Shown here piece by piece: positions 19,577 to 29,686 of a DNA stretch of 64,000 nucleotides. Origin of the DNA: Curculioniphilus buchneri (lineage in GTDB: Bacteria > Pseudomonadota > Gammaproteobacteria > Enterobacterales > Enterobacteriaceae); NCBI RefSeq assembly GCF_964275155.1, contig NZ_OZ193413.1, positions 806,001 through 870,000 on the forward strand. The letters run 5' to 3'. Within the stretch, counting starts at the first letter, position 1. Every line of letters starts with the position of its first letter. The notes beneath the pieces were generated by a model, which was not told where the DNA came from, did not search any database, and saw only the letters and a list, made by a program, of their open reading frames with translations. The position numbers and the translations under genes are program-made.

Positions 19577-20202
19577 AGAATTGCTCCTGACGACTTAGCT
19601 TCATCAGGATATTATTATAAACCCGTTTTGAAGCAAGGAACGTGATGAAATAACAAATTGCAAACCAATGGGCAGATTCTACTAATCTAACAAGCAAAAT
19701 ACAAGGATTCGATAAATTATTTCTAAAGTTATTAACTATTATATTGGTATAATGTTTATTATAGACCATTTTAAAATGAAGTGTAATAAATACTATTAAA
19801 TTAATACAATAATTTGATTATAATAATTCAAGAATCCTGACAGGAAAATATTGTTAATATAGAATTTTTTAATGACTTTTTATTTTATATATTTTAATGA
19901 AATAATTAAGATAATATCTTTTAAAATATAAGAAAGAATACTTTTCTTTTATTGATATTTTGTTATAAATCATATTTACTATTATCAATATGATATTTAA
20001 TATTCATCATTACTTAACTTAATACTAATTGACTACAATATCTTAATTGTTATATGTTTTGGAAAATACTACAGCTTATTTAAAAAATCAAAAAATGATA
20101 ACATTTAAAAAATTGATATAAACCAGCTATTATTGATGACAGTCAATAGTATTTACTTATTCTGATATCTAGTAAATATTAGAACGAAAAATTTAATTTT
20201 TA
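19577..20202. other. Gene-free spacer upstream of rpsF
   Basis: About 630 bases. It must contain the rpsF operon promoter, but I cannot choose one among many TATAAT-like sites. A minus-strand frame at 19509-19769 overlaps rpsF out of frame and is not a gene. Confidence 0.55.
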
Positions 20203-20937
20203 TTAAAAATTCCTTTGCCGAACCGCTTCGAATAAACATATTCCAGCTGCAACTGAAATATTAAGAAAAGGAATTGAATTAGCCATGGGAATACTAACAA
20301 AATCATGGCAATGTACACGAGTTAAATGACGTATTCCCTTATTTTCTGAACCCATGACTAACGCTAATGGCCCAGTTAATTTACTTTGATAAAGACAATG
20401 ATCTGCCTTGCTAACAGTACCAATAATCCAAATATTATGTTCTTTAAGAACTTTTAATGTACGAACTAAGTTAGTAACTTGAATTAATGGTACAGTTTCT
20501 GCTGCGCCACTGGCTACTTTTTTAGCAGTAGCATTCAAAGGTGCCGAATGGTTTCGAGGCACAATTACTGCATTCACACCAGCCGCATCAGCACAGCGTA
20601 AACATGCTCCAAGATTATGTGGATCAGTCACACCATCTAGTACCAATAATAATGGTTTATCTTGTTTAGTTAATAATACTGACAAATCTTTTTCCTGATA
20701 TTGCACACTCATCTGGATTTTAGCGATAACGCCTTGGTGAACAGCCCCACTAACCTTATTATCTAACCATTTTCGACTAGCAAAATGGATAGTAATTTTA
20801 GTGTTGTTTACTTGTTGTATCAGATTTTTTAAACGATAATCATAACGACTTTTAAGTAAATACAAAACAAGTATCCGTTGAGGATAACGTTCTAATAGGG
20901 TTTTTACCGCATGAAAACCATAAACAATTTCACTCAT
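20203..20937 (-). CDS. rlmB: 23S rRNA 2'-O-methyltransferase (Gm2251)
   Basis: SpoU-family methyltransferase that modifies G2251 of 23S rRNA in the P-loop, using S-adenosylmethionine bound in a trefoil knot. The second ATG matches the family start MSEIVYGFHAV. The N-terminal L30e-like substrate domain is followed by the knot motifs 'DGVTDPHNLGACLRCADAAG', 'GSENKGI' and 'IPMANSIPFLNISVAAGICLFEA'. 244 residues against 243 in E. coli. Motif I has Cys in place of Ser ('LRSADAAG' in E. coli), and the 'SSLNVS' stretch reads PFLNIS. It follows rnr on the same strand as in E. coli, but with an unusually long 308-base gap. Confidence 0.95.
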   Translation of the reverse strand: MSEIVYGFHAVKTLLERYPQRILVLYLLKSRYDYRLKNLIQQVNNTKITIHFASRKWLDNKVSGAVHQGVIAKIQMSVQYQEKDLSVLLTKQDKPLLLVLDGVTDPHNLGACLRCADAAGVNAVIVPRNHSAPLNATAKKVASGAAETVPLIQVTNLVRTLKVLKEHNIWIIGTVSKADHCLYQSKLTGPLALVMGSENKGIRHLTRVHCHDFVSIPMANSIPFLNISVAAGICLFEAVRQRNF

Positions 20938-21245
20938 CATATCATTCTATTTTAATATTGATAAATCTCAATCTTAATTTTTATTCAAAATAAAAAATTA
21001 TCCAATGTAGATCACTACCATTTTATTTACTACATTGAAAAAATTCAGATCTTTTATTGTGATGGCTAATTATTCCTTTCTTCCATTAGAAGACTTGACT
21101 ATCTTTTGATAGAGTCAGATTTAGAAAAATTAATACTAATAATTTAATTATTATTTTTGTTACAATGTAATTGATTTATTCCTTAACTACTTTTACAAAA
21201 ATTTTTCTTGAAAAACTTTCTAATTCCACTATAAGTAGAGTGGAT
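20938..21245. other. Spacer between rnr and rlmB
   Basis: In enterobacteria these genes are nearly adjacent. The extra length probably includes the lost 3' end of rnr, since RNase R ends early here. A weak 6-bp hairpin (TCCACT/AGTGGA) lies at about 21225-21243 just after the rnr stop. Confidence 0.5.
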
Positions 21246-23441
21246 TCAGTTAACAGACACTAATGAAAAATCAATTTTACGTTGATCCATATGTACTGCT
21301 TCAACTCGGATTGTAACTATGTCTCCAAGCTGGTATAATCTACCACTATATTCTCCAACTAACTGATGACATGCATTGTCATATCTATAGTAATCATTAT
21401 CTAAAGAAGAAATGTGCACTAAACCATCAATAAATAATTTATTAAGACGCACAAAGAAACCAAATCCAGTTACATTAGTAATTACCCCATTAAATATTGT
21501 ACCAATATGGTCTTGAATAAAATCGCATTTTAACCAATCCGATACATTTCGTGTCACTTCATCTGCACGGCGTTCATTTGTCGAACATTGCTGAGCAAGC
21601 CTTAGTATGTCTTCGAGTTCATAGTGGTACCAACCACTGGTCAAATCAGAATAACCTTTAATTGTACAGCTTTGACGATTAAGAAGATATTTAATTGTAC
21701 GATGTAATACGAGATCTGGATAGCGGCGTATAGGCGAAGTAAAATGGACATATGATTGTAATGCTAAACCAAAATGTCCACGGTTTTCAGAGTCGTAACT
21801 TGCTTGTTTCATTGAACGAAGTAACATTGTTTGTAACATTTCATAATCTGGACGATCAGAAATTACGTCAATTATATCAGCATAATCTCTTGGCGTTGGT
21901 TGTTGTCCCCCACCCAGTGATAGTCCTAATTTCCCTAGAACAGCACGTAGGGATGTGACATAATCAATACTAGGCCTGTCATGTACCCTATACAATATCG
22001 GTTCTCTATTTTTTTCAACAAAACGCGCAGCAGCAATATTAGCTAAAATCATACATTCTTCAATCAGTTTATGAGCATCATTACGCTTTGTGGAGTCGAT
22101 TCGTTCAATACGACTACTATCTTCATTTAAGATAAACTTTGCCTCTTCAGTTTCAAATAAAAGACCACCACGTTGTAGTCTAGCCTGCTCAAGAGATTGA
22201 TACATTTTATGTAATTGCATAATTGGATTAATTAATAATACATATTGATCACGAAGTTTTTGATCGCCTTTCAAAATCTGCCATACTTTTTTATAAGTTA
22301 ATCTAGCGTGAGAGTGCATCATTGCTTCATAGAATTTATAGGATAAAAGCCGACCTTGTTTTGATACATTCATTTCACAAATCATACAAAGCCTATCTGT
22401 CTGAGCATTCAATGAACATAAAACATTAGATAGAATTTCAGGTAGCATAGGAATGACTTGAGAAGGAAAATATACAGAAGTAGAACGCCGACTGGCTTCT
22501 TGATCTAAAAATGTAGATGGGCGTACATAATAACTTACATCAGCAATTGCTACCCATAATCTCCAACCACCGCCATGTTTTTTTTCGCAATATACAGCAT
22601 CATCAAAATCGCAAGCATCTTCATCATCGATAGTTATTAGCGGTAAAGAACGCAAATCAACACGTCCTAATTTAGCTGATTCCGGTATTTCGTCTTTGAA
22701 TGCATTAAGTTCACGTTCAATTTCTTGAGACCAAACGTAGGGCACATTATGAGTGCGCAATGCGATATCTACTGCCATTTTAATATTCATTTCATTGCCA
22801 AGCACTTCAATCACTTTACCAATGGCCTTAGTATCGCGAGTTTGTCGTTTAATTAACTCTACAACTACTATATATCCTTTTTTTGCTCCACGTGTTTCTT
22901 CCGGTGGAATTAGAATTTTAAAATTAAGCCGATTATCTTCGGGTACAATAAAGAAATTGCCAGAATCAGTAAAGAAACGTCCGACAATTGAACTAATTTT
23001 AGGTACTAAGATTCGTATAATACGTGCTTCACGACGACCTTTACGATCAGCACTTTGTAGATGTGCCATAACTACATCGCCATGAATTACCATCTTCATT
23101 TGCTCAATGGATAGATAATAGTCATCTTTTTTGTCTTCAACACGTAGAAATCCATATCCATCACGATGACCGATTACTATCCCTCGACCTAAATCGAGGC
23201 GTTCTGGTAACATGTAGCGTTGTCGCCGGGTAAATACTAACTGTCCATCACGTTCCATGGCACGAAGACGGCGGTGAAAACCTTCTAATTTATTATTGTC
23301 ACTAATGTCTAGTGCTTTAGCCAATTCTTTTCGGCTTATAGGTTTTTCTGTTTTGGACAAAAGTGCTAAAATACATTCACGACTAGGAACTGGGAACGCA
23401 TATTTTTTTGTCTCTCTTTCTAAAAAAGGATCTTTTGACAT
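21246..23441 (-). CDS. rnr: Ribonuclease R (3'-5' exoribonuclease), without basic tail
   Basis: Processive exonuclease that degrades structured RNA and helps rRNA quality control and trans-translation. Order of domains: N-terminal winged helix (residues about 1-80), cold-shock domains (about 85-240), RNB catalytic domain (about 250-590) and one S1 domain (about 640-725). The catalytic acidic cluster is 'TIDDEDACDFDDAVY', with Asp residues kept and the E. coli Arg replaced by Cys277 (TGC at 22611-22613). 'GHFGLALQSYVHFTSPIRRYPDL' is intact. It has 731 residues against 813 in E. coli: the protein stops just after the S1 domain ('KIDFSLVSVN') and lacks the Lys-rich tail used in E. coli for SmpB/tmRNA-linked work. 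nsrR, normally upstream, is missing. Confidence 0.97.
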   Translation of the reverse strand: MSKDPFLERETKKYAFPVPSRECILALLSKTEKPISRKELAKALDISDNNKLEGFHRRLRAMERDGQLVFTRRQRYMLPERLDLGRGIVIGHRDGYGFLRVEDKKDDYYLSIEQMKMVIHGDVVMAHLQSADRKGRREARIIRILVPKISSIVGRFFTDSGNFFIVPEDNRLNFKILIPPEETRGAKKGYIVVVELIKRQTRDTKAIGKVIEVLGNEMNIKMAVDIALRTHNVPYVWSQEIERELNAFKDEIPESAKLGRVDLRSLPLITIDDEDACDFDDAVYCEKKHGGGWRLWVAIADVSYYVRPSTFLDQEASRRSTSVYFPSQVIPMLPEILSNVLCSLNAQTDRLCMICEMNVSKQGRLLSYKFYEAMMHSHARLTYKKVWQILKGDQKLRDQYVLLINPIMQLHKMYQSLEQARLQRGGLLFETEEAKFILNEDSSRIERIDSTKRNDAHKLIEECMILANIAAARFVEKNREPILYRVHDRPSIDYVTSLRAVLGKLGLSLGGGQQPTPRDYADIIDVISDRPDYEMLQTMLLRSMKQASYDSENRGHFGLALQSYVHFTSPIRRYPDLVLHRTIKYLLNRQSCTIKGYSDLTSGWYHYELEDILRLAQQCSTNERRADEVTRNVSDWLKCDFIQDHIGTIFNGVITNVTGFGFFVRLNKLFIDGLVHISSLDNDYYRYDNACHQLVGEYSGRLYQLGDIVTIRVEAVHMDQRKIDFSLVSVN

Positions 23442-23875
23442 TGGTTACCTCCTAATGTCAAAGCAGACTGCTGTTCCAATATAGGTACACCTATCGTAAT
23501 TTGTAAAATGGTAACTGAAAATGATAAATGATATTAGTTTTATAAACATAGATGGATGCCATCTTCAATAATTATTAGTACCTATGGTAGACAACAGCTA
23601 ATTTAGATAATTATAAAAATTTGAATCTCTTCTTACAATCTGCAATTTTTTGCAATATCTAACTAAATTTTTATAATCATAATCATTAAATTACCCATTT
23701 ACGTGAATAAAAACTTAAAGATAATTTTTCGACATTCTAACGGGCCTATAATAACCTATTGATAAATGAAGTTAGTTAATAAAATTATTTGAGGTATTGA
23801 TTTAGATTACTTTATGAAATAAAATTAAAAAAATTAACATCTGCTCATGTTGTTTTTTCGTTCCTTGAAACATTA
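23442..23875. other. Spacer at the position of lost nsrR
   Basis: 434 bases between purA and rnr. E. coli has nsrR (about 426 bases) exactly here. I searched the minus strand by eye for NsrR motifs and found none I would defend. The length match suggests complete decay in place. Confidence 0.5.
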
Positions 23876-25174
23876 CTAAGTATCAAATGGATTTCGTACA
23901 ATTATGGTTTCATTGCGATCAGGACCGGTGGAGATAATATCAATTGAAATGCCCACTACTTCTTCGATACGTTTGATGAAGAAACGTGCCGATTTAGGAA
24001 GTTGATTAAATTCCTTTATGCCACGAGTACTTTCTTTCCAACCTGGTAATATTTCATAAATAGGTTCAATATCTTTCCAGTGATCCATTATATTCGAAAA
24101 AGTTTTAATGGTATAATTTCCAGGAAGAAGATAGGAAGTACACAGTTTTATTTCCTGTAAACCATCAAATACGTCAATTTTAGTTAAGCATAATCCGGAA
24201 ATAGAATTAATTTGTACAGCATAACGTATTGCTACCAAGTCAAGCCAACCAATACGACGACGACGGCCAGTAGTTGAACCAAATTCGTTTCCTTTTTTGC
24301 ATAAAAAAGTACCTATATCATTATGTAATTCGGTTAGAAAAGGACCGGCACCGACACGACTAGAATAAGCTTTAACAATACCTAATATATAATCTACATA
24401 ACGTATACTAAAACCAGAACCAGTAGAAACAGCACCAATCGTAGTGTTGGACGAAGTTACGTAGGGATAAGTGCCGTGATCAATGTCAAGCAATGTGCCT
24501 TGTGCACCTTCAAAGATCATTCGATCGCCACGTTCATGAGCATTATTTAACAAATCAGACACATTAACAGCCATATTTTTAAGTATATCAGCAATTGGTA
24601 AAATATTATCTAATAATTTTTGATAATCTATCGCTTTTACCTTATAATAATGTATAAATTGAAAGTTATAATAATTTATAACCTCTTTTAATTTAGCGAT
24701 AAAAAGATTTTTATTTAAAAGATCTTTAACACGTAGTGCACGTCTGGCTACTTTATCTTCATATGCTGGTCCAATCCCACAACCAGTTGTACCAATGGCT
24801 CTATTAAAACGTTCTTGTTCGCGTGCTAAATCCATGGTCACATGATAATCAAGTATGAGTGGGCATGATTCAGAAATAAACATACGCTCACGTACTGAAA
24901 TACCACGTGCTTCCAGTTTACTGATATCTTCCATTAGCGCTTTTGGTGATAGCACTACGCCATTAGCAATGATGCTAATAACATCTTGACGTAAAATAGA
25001 AGAGGGTATTAAATGTAAAACGGTTTTTTCACCATCGATGACTAGCGTATGACCCGCATTATGTCCACCTTGATAGCGAATAGCATACTTAGCACCTTCA
25101 GTTAATAAATCAACAACTTTACCTTTTCCTTCATCACCCCATTGGGTACCGAGTATGACGATGTTTTTTCTCAT
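23876..25174 (-). CDS. purA: Adenylosuccinate synthetase
   Basis: Couples GTP hydrolysis to joining IMP and aspartate, the first committed step to AMP. The 432 residues equal the E. coli length. The P-loop and catalytic Asp are in 'GTQWGDEGKGKVVD', the catalytic His in 'GGHNAGHT', the IMP loop in 'IGTTG', then 'FEGAQGTLLDIDHGTYPYVTSSNTT', the arginine-rich 'TTGRRRRIGWLD', 'TKIDVFDGL' and the end 'DIISTGPDRNET'. One odd residue: the motif TTGRGIGP reads TTGCGIGP, residue 132, codon TGT at 24779-24781. A basic residue is the rule there, so activity could be affected. The AT-rich leader holds a perfect 9-bp palindrome (ACATTTAAA/TTTAAATGT). Confidence 0.97.
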   Translation of the reverse strand: MRKNIVILGTQWGDEGKGKVVDLLTEGAKYAIRYQGGHNAGHTLVIDGEKTVLHLIPSSILRQDVISIIANGVVLSPKALMEDISKLEARGISVRERMFISESCPLILDYHVTMDLAREQERFNRAIGTTGCGIGPAYEDKVARRALRVKDLLNKNLFIAKLKEVINYYNFQFIHYYKVKAIDYQKLLDNILPIADILKNMAVNVSDLLNNAHERGDRMIFEGAQGTLLDIDHGTYPYVTSSNTTIGAVSTGSGFSIRYVDYILGIVKAYSSRVGAGPFLTELHNDIGTFLCKKGNEFGSTTGRRRRIGWLDLVAIRYAVQINSISGLCLTKIDVFDGLQEIKLCTSYLLPGNYTIKTFSNIMDHWKDIEPIYEILPGWKESTRGIKEFNQLPKSARFFIKRIEEVVGISIDIISTGPDRNETIIVRNPFDT

Positions 25175-25537
25175 CTTGTAAACTTAATTAGTTTATTAAA
25201 AAAAGTTTTATTACATTTAAATTTTAAATGTTTAATGTTTAGTTAGAGAGTGTTGTCTCGGTTGCATAGTTTTCGTATTTAAACAAATTTCATTTCATTA
25301 TATCACATGATATCTATTGACATTATTGATAGCCACTAATCTGACTGATAATTAAATTAATAAAATGCAACCATTTTTTACATCATGCTATCCATTTTAG
25401 TATTGATCTTCTTCAAGATACAAGCAAAGTTATGGTATCACTATTACAATATGAATTATCGGACGTTCTATTTAATAAATCAAGAGTATAAATAATATGC
25501 TTAATTATTGAATCAACGAATAATATAATTATTATGG
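25175..25537. other. Spacer at the position of lost yjeT
   Basis: 363 bases between hflC and purA, where E. coli has the 65-codon yjeT. No intact small membrane protein frame is present. The purA promoter must lie here but cannot be picked reliably. Confidence 0.5.
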
Positions 25538-26548
25538 TTAACGATTACCCACAGTATTTTCTGGAAGTTTCATAAAACGAAAGAAATTACTTTCTGGATC
25601 TAATATCATCATATCATTGTTATTATTAAAACTATTTTCGTAAGCACGAAGACTTCGAATAAAAGCATAAAATGCTGGATCTTTATTAAATGCATTAGCA
25701 TATAACTTGGCAGTTTCAGAATCTGCTTCACCACGCATAATTAATGCTTGACGTTCAGCTTCTGCTAATGTACGAGTAGCTTTATAGTCTGACGAAGCAC
25801 GCAGTTTTTCTGCCTCTTCTTGACCTTGAGAACGATGACGACGAGCAACAGCTTCGCGCTCTGCGCGCATACGTTGATAAATGGCATCTGATACTTCTGT
25901 TGGAAGATTAATTTGCTTGATGCGTACATCTACCACTTTTATTCCTAACGTTGCCATACTATTAGGATTTACTACTGGCTGTATAGTATTTGTATCATGT
26001 TCAATGTGTGTAATAGCTGGAGAAATAGTATTGTTGGTTTGTATTACTTGATATTCTTCATTATCACCAGAAGTACCGTAATTTAAAGCATGACGTACAT
26101 CAGTCATAAGCTGATTACGAGAATCAGTGACAATACCTTTGACATCTAATCGACCAAGTTCAGAACGCAACCGATCAGAAAATTTTCGTTTTAGTAAAAC
26201 TTCTGCTTGAGAAACATCGCCACCACCTGTCGCTAAATAGTAACGACTAAAGTCACTAATAATCCATTTAATATATGAGTCAACGATAAGATCTTTTTTT
26301 TCCATAGTTACAAACCGATCCGCTTGATTTTCCATCGTTTGAATACGCGCATCAAGATTTTTAACTGTTTCTATAAACGGTATTTTTATATGTAATCCTG
26401 GATTATAGATCAATGGATTATTATTATTATCGCGTAAAACTTTTCCAAATCGTAAGACAATACCACGATGACCTTCTTGTACTACAAATAAAGATACATA
26501 AAGAATCATTAGTACTGTTACTATGATAAGCATTAAAGATTTTCGCAT
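25538..26548 (-). CDS. hflC: FtsH regulator HflC
   Basis: Inner-membrane SPFH/band-7 protein. With HflK it forms a cage around the FtsH protease and modulates degradation of membrane proteins. A single N-terminal membrane segment (residues about 4-24) is followed by 'VVQEGHRGIVLRFGKV', a periplasmic band-7 domain with 'NPGLHIKIPFIETVKNLDARIQT', and the coiled coil 'MRAEREAVARRHRSQGQEEAEKLRA'. 336 residues against 334. An Asn/Thr-rich insertion lies around residues 165-195. It starts three bases after hflK and is probably co-translated. Confidence 0.96.
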   Translation of the reverse strand: MRKSLMLIIVTVLMILYVSLFVVQEGHRGIVLRFGKVLRDNNNNPLIYNPGLHIKIPFIETVKNLDARIQTMENQADRFVTMEKKDLIVDSYIKWIISDFSRYYLATGGGDVSQAEVLLKRKFSDRLRSELGRLDVKGIVTDSRNQLMTDVRHALNYGTSGDNEEYQVIQTNNTISPAITHIEHDTNTIQPVVNPNSMATLGIKVVDVRIKQINLPTEVSDAIYQRMRAEREAVARRHRSQGQEEAEKLRASSDYKATRTLAEAERQALIMRGEADSETAKLYANAFNKDPAFYAFIRSLRAYENSFNNNNDMMILDPESNFFRFMKLPENTVGNR

Positions 26549-26551
26549 TAG

Positions 26552-27814
26552 TTATTCTCTCCTTTGACGAGCAATGTCATTACGCCGTGTGATATATCTA
26601 GGATCTGTTATTGTTCCTATGGCATGATCATTATTAGCAGATGTAGGCGGATGAATGGTATTAGTGACAGTGTTTTTTTGCACAGCAGGTGGACGAATTA
26701 AATTAATTGTATCGTTATTTTGATCGTGTTTAGTTTGATTAGTTTGTGAATTATGCCACATTTGATGCAATGGTAAAATCATTAAATTGTGATTACCTTT
26801 TTCATTAACTAGAATTTTACGTGTATTTTTAAATACATGCTCCATAGCATCGATATATAGACGTTCTCGAGTTATTTCTGGTGCAGCTTTATATTCTGGC
26901 AGAACTTTAGCAAAACGCTGCACTTCTCCTTGTGCTTTTAAAACAGTACGTGCTTTATACGCGCGCCCTTCTTCTAAAATACGTTGTGCTTGACCGTTAG
27001 CACGAGGTTGTACTTCATTAGCATAAGCTTCAGCTTCGCGAATGTACTGCTGTTCATTTTCCCGTGCAGCAATAGCATCATCGAATGCAGCTTTCACTTC
27101 TTCCGGAGGTCGTGCCGCTTGAAAGTTAACGTCCAGCAAAGTAATTCCCATGTTGTATGGATGGATAGTATCTTCCAGAACATGTTGAGTATCGCTGCGT
27201 ACTACAGTGCGACCTTCAGTTAATATTCGGTCCATGCTATATTTACCAATCACACCGCGTAATGCACTGTCTGTAGCTTGACGTAAACTATCGTCAGCAT
27301 TAATGACACTAAATAAGTAGCGTTCAGGATTAGTAACACGGTATTGTACGTTCATTTCAACACGTACTACATTTTCATCAGCAGTCAACATTATACCAGA
27401 TGCCGCTAATTCCCGTACAGATTCTACATTCACTGCCGTAACTGTATCGATAAATACTGGTCTCCAATTTAAACCAGGATGTACAAGATGATCAAATTTA
27501 CCAAAACGAAGAACAACACCACGCTCCGCTTCTTTAATGGTATAAAAACCATTACTTGCCCAAGTAACTACTGCTGTTGCTACTATTGCAATTATTACAC
27601 TAATATAACTATTATTTTTTCCCGATGCACTATAATTAAATTTGTTATTAAACTTACCTAATTTATTATTTATACTGTATACAATCTTATTAAGATCAAA
27701 CAAGCTTTTTGTATCTTTTCCATTATGATTTCCATTGGAATTACTGCGATTATTATCGCTGCTTTTCCACGGATCAAGTTTATTTCCATTATTACCGGGT
27801 TGATTCCACGCCAT
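26552..27814 (-). CDS. hflK: FtsH regulator HflK
   Basis: Partner of HflC. The N-terminus is cytoplasmic and Asn/Gly-rich ('MAWNQPGNNGNKLDPW'), followed by one membrane helix (residues about 71-90) and the band-7 domain ('FYTIKEAERGVVLRFGKFDHLVHPGLNWR', then 'NVQYRVTNPERYLF', 'GKYSMDRILTEGR'). A coiled coil with 'AFDDAIAARENEQQYIREAEAYANEVQPRA' follows. 420 residues, nearly identical in length to E. coli (419). The C-terminus is Asn/Thr-rich and diverged. The gene sits between hflX and hflC in the order hfq-hflX-hflK-hflC. Confidence 0.96.
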   Translation of the reverse strand: MAWNQPGNNGNKLDPWKSSDNNRSNSNGNHNGKDTKSLFDLNKIVYSINNKLGKFNNKFNYSASGKNNSYISVIIAIVATAVVTWASNGFYTIKEAERGVVLRFGKFDHLVHPGLNWRPVFIDTVTAVNVESVRELAASGIMLTADENVVRVEMNVQYRVTNPERYLFSVINADDSLRQATDSALRGVIGKYSMDRILTEGRTVVRSDTQHVLEDTIHPYNMGITLLDVNFQAARPPEEVKAAFDDAIAARENEQQYIREAEAYANEVQPRANGQAQRILEEGRAYKARTVLKAQGEVQRFAKVLPEYKAAPEITRERLYIDAMEHVFKNTRKILVNEKGNHNLMILPLHQMWHNSQTNQTKHDQNNDTINLIRPPAVQKNTVTNTIHPPTSANNDHAIGTITDPRYITRRNDIARQRRE

Positions 27815-27877
27815 GTTTTAGCTCCATGAGTATTTAAAAGTATTTTATTTCAACAAATTTTAACTTTCTTACAATCC

Positions 27878-29152
27878 TTAAATGAGGTAAGTTCTTAAAT
27901 TTTTTTCTTTTTTACACAGACTATTCCAATAAGAAACAGGTAATTTAACGAATATTCTAATACTGCCATCTTGTTCAACCCATTCATTTTCTATTGCTTT
28001 AATCTGATAAAAATAACTGCGCAGCCGACCAGATTGAGGCGGTAGATGAAGTTCATAACGTACAATATTTTTTGATAAACATTCGGTAACAGCCTGTATT
28101 AAAAGTGATATCCCTTCTCCTTTTATGGCAGAAATCCAAATTTTAACTGGACGATTCTGTTCATCACGATCAATACGTGGAGATAACTGATTATGTTTAT
28201 CAATTTTGTTCATGATTAATAATCTTGGGATATTATCAGCTTGTATTTCAGTTAATATCTGATTCACTGCATTAATATTATTTTCAAAATACTGATCAGT
28301 AGCATCAACTATGTGTAATAGTAAGTTAGCTTGTGTGGTTTCTTGTAGTGTTGCTTTGAATGCTGCTATAAGATTATAAGGTAAATGGCGAATGAAACCT
28401 ACTGTATCTACCATAATCGTATTTCCTACATCTCTAAGATTAATACGTCGGAACATCGGGTCCAATGTAGCAAACATCTTGTCAGCTGTATAGACACTAG
28501 CCTGTGTCAGATGATTAAATAAAGTTGACTTACCTGTATTGGTATATCCTACTAGTGCAATAGTAGGTATATCTTTTCGACTACGTCGACTCTGCTCTCT
28601 GCGTGTTACGATTTTTTTTAAACGAGAAAGTACGTTATTCATTCTATTGCGCAATAAGCGACGGTCACTTTCAAGCTGTGTTTCTCCGACTCCTCGTAAT
28701 CCAATACCACCTCTCTGTCGTTCAAGATGTGTCCAACCTTTGACTAATCGAGTAGAAGAATGACGTAATTGGGCTAACTCAACTTGTAATTGACCTTCAT
28801 GAGTACGAGCACGTTGAGAAAAAATGTCAAGAATCAAGCCAATACGGTCAATTACACGAGATTGGCACAGTCGTTCAAGATTGCGTTCTTGTGCAGGCGA
28901 TAAGTTATGATTAAATAAGATTAGAGACGCTTGATAACTTTTCACTGCTTCTGCAATCTCTTGTGCTTTTCCATTGCCAATAAAATATTTAGGATTAGGT
29001 GTTTGTCGGTTTCCTATAATAATATGTAAAGAAATTACACCAGCAGCAGACACTAGAGATTGAAATTCCTGCAAATCTTCCATCTCTTTATTTTTTGAAA
29101 AAAATATATGAACCAATATAGCACGGTTTCCGATATGATGACGATCAAACAA
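27878..29152 (-). CDS. hflX: Ribosome-associated GTPase HflX
   Basis: GTPase that binds the large subunit and splits stalled ribosomes during heat stress. The start codon is TTG, preceded by a good Shine-Dalgarno (AAGAGGA); the protein begins MFDRHHIGN as in E. coli (MFDRYDAGE). The N-terminal HflX domain has 'PKYFIGNGKAQEIAEAV', 'ARTHEGQLQVELAQL' and the glycine-rich 'GGIGLRGVGETQLESDRR'. The GTPase motifs are G1 'GYTNTGKST', G3 'DTVGF' and G4 'NKID'. 424 residues against 426. G1 normally reads GYTNAGKST, and GPGE reads GVGE, both mild changes. It is downstream of hfq in the same operon order as E. coli. Confidence 0.96.
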   Translation of the reverse strand: MFDRHHIGNRAILVHIFFSKNKEMEDLQEFQSLVSAAGVISLHIIIGNRQTPNPKYFIGNGKAQEIAEAVKSYQASLILFNHNLSPAQERNLERLCQSRVIDRIGLILDIFSQRARTHEGQLQVELAQLRHSSTRLVKGWTHLERQRGGIGLRGVGETQLESDRRLLRNRMNNVLSRLKKIVTRREQSRRSRKDIPTIALVGYTNTGKSTLFNHLTQASVYTADKMFATLDPMFRRINLRDVGNTIMVDTVGFIRHLPYNLIAAFKATLQETTQANLLLHIVDATDQYFENNINAVNQILTEIQADNIPRLLIMNKIDKHNQLSPRIDRDEQNRPVKIWISAIKGEGISLLIQAVTECLSKNIVRYELHLPPQSGRLRSYFYQIKAIENEWVEQDGSIRIFVKLPVSYWNSLCKKEKNLRTYLI

Positions 29153-29264
29153 ATGTAAATCCTCTTACAATTAATGAGACTCACTTATATTTCTTAAGGC
29201 ACTCTTATATTAATGTATTTTGAATATTTTAACATTTTAAAATAGATATCAACAAGATATGTGG

Positions 29265-29570
29265 TTACTTTTCTTCATCGTTTTCTCGTTTAACCTGCTG
29301 CGATACAGGTATAGTCCCGTGATGATAATTGCTTGAAATACCACTCGTATGATTATTATAGTGTGATATAGGACGAGATGGAACGACAGTAGAAATAGCG
29401 TGCTTATACACCATCTGGTTGATTGTATTTTTTAACAAAATAACAAATTGATCGAAAGATTCAATTTGGCCCTGCAGTTTGATACCATTCACTAAATAAA
29501 TAGACACAGGAATGTGTTCTCGACGTAGAGTATTTAAAAACGGATCTTGTAAAGATTGTCCTTTGGCCAT
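29265..29570 (-). CDS. hfq: RNA chaperone Hfq
   Basis: Hexameric Sm-like protein that pairs small RNAs with mRNAs. The Sm1 and Sm2 motifs are intact: 'GQSLQDPFLNTLRREHIPVSIYLVNGIKLQG', 'ESFDQFVILL', 'QMVYKHAISTVVPSR'. The proximal-face residues Gln8, Asp9, Phe42 and the YKH motif are all present. 101 residues against 102; the C-terminal tail is Ser/Asn/His-rich like the natural disordered tail. Retention of Hfq implies that small-RNA regulation survives, which gives more weight to structured intergenic segments in this genome. Confidence 0.98.
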   Translation of the reverse strand: MAKGQSLQDPFLNTLRREHIPVSIYLVNGIKLQGQIESFDQFVILLKNTINQMVYKHAISTVVPSRPISHYNNHTSGISSNYHHGTIPVSQQVKRENDEEK

Positions 29571-29686
29571 TCTATCTCTTCCTTATTTTCATTATGTTGT
29601 TGTGTGCAATACACACTGTGTGTTTTAAATGAAATGATCATCATACAAATATGTTCAGTGCTATCAATTGTACACGATCATTTAAC

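Noticed and set aside
19509..19769. 86-codon minus-strand frame overlapping the rpsF start
   Set aside because: It overlaps the well-supported rpsF in another frame and has no family resemblance.
25175..25537. Faint YjeT-like residues after hflC
   Set aside because: Only two or three residues could be matched, which is not above chance.
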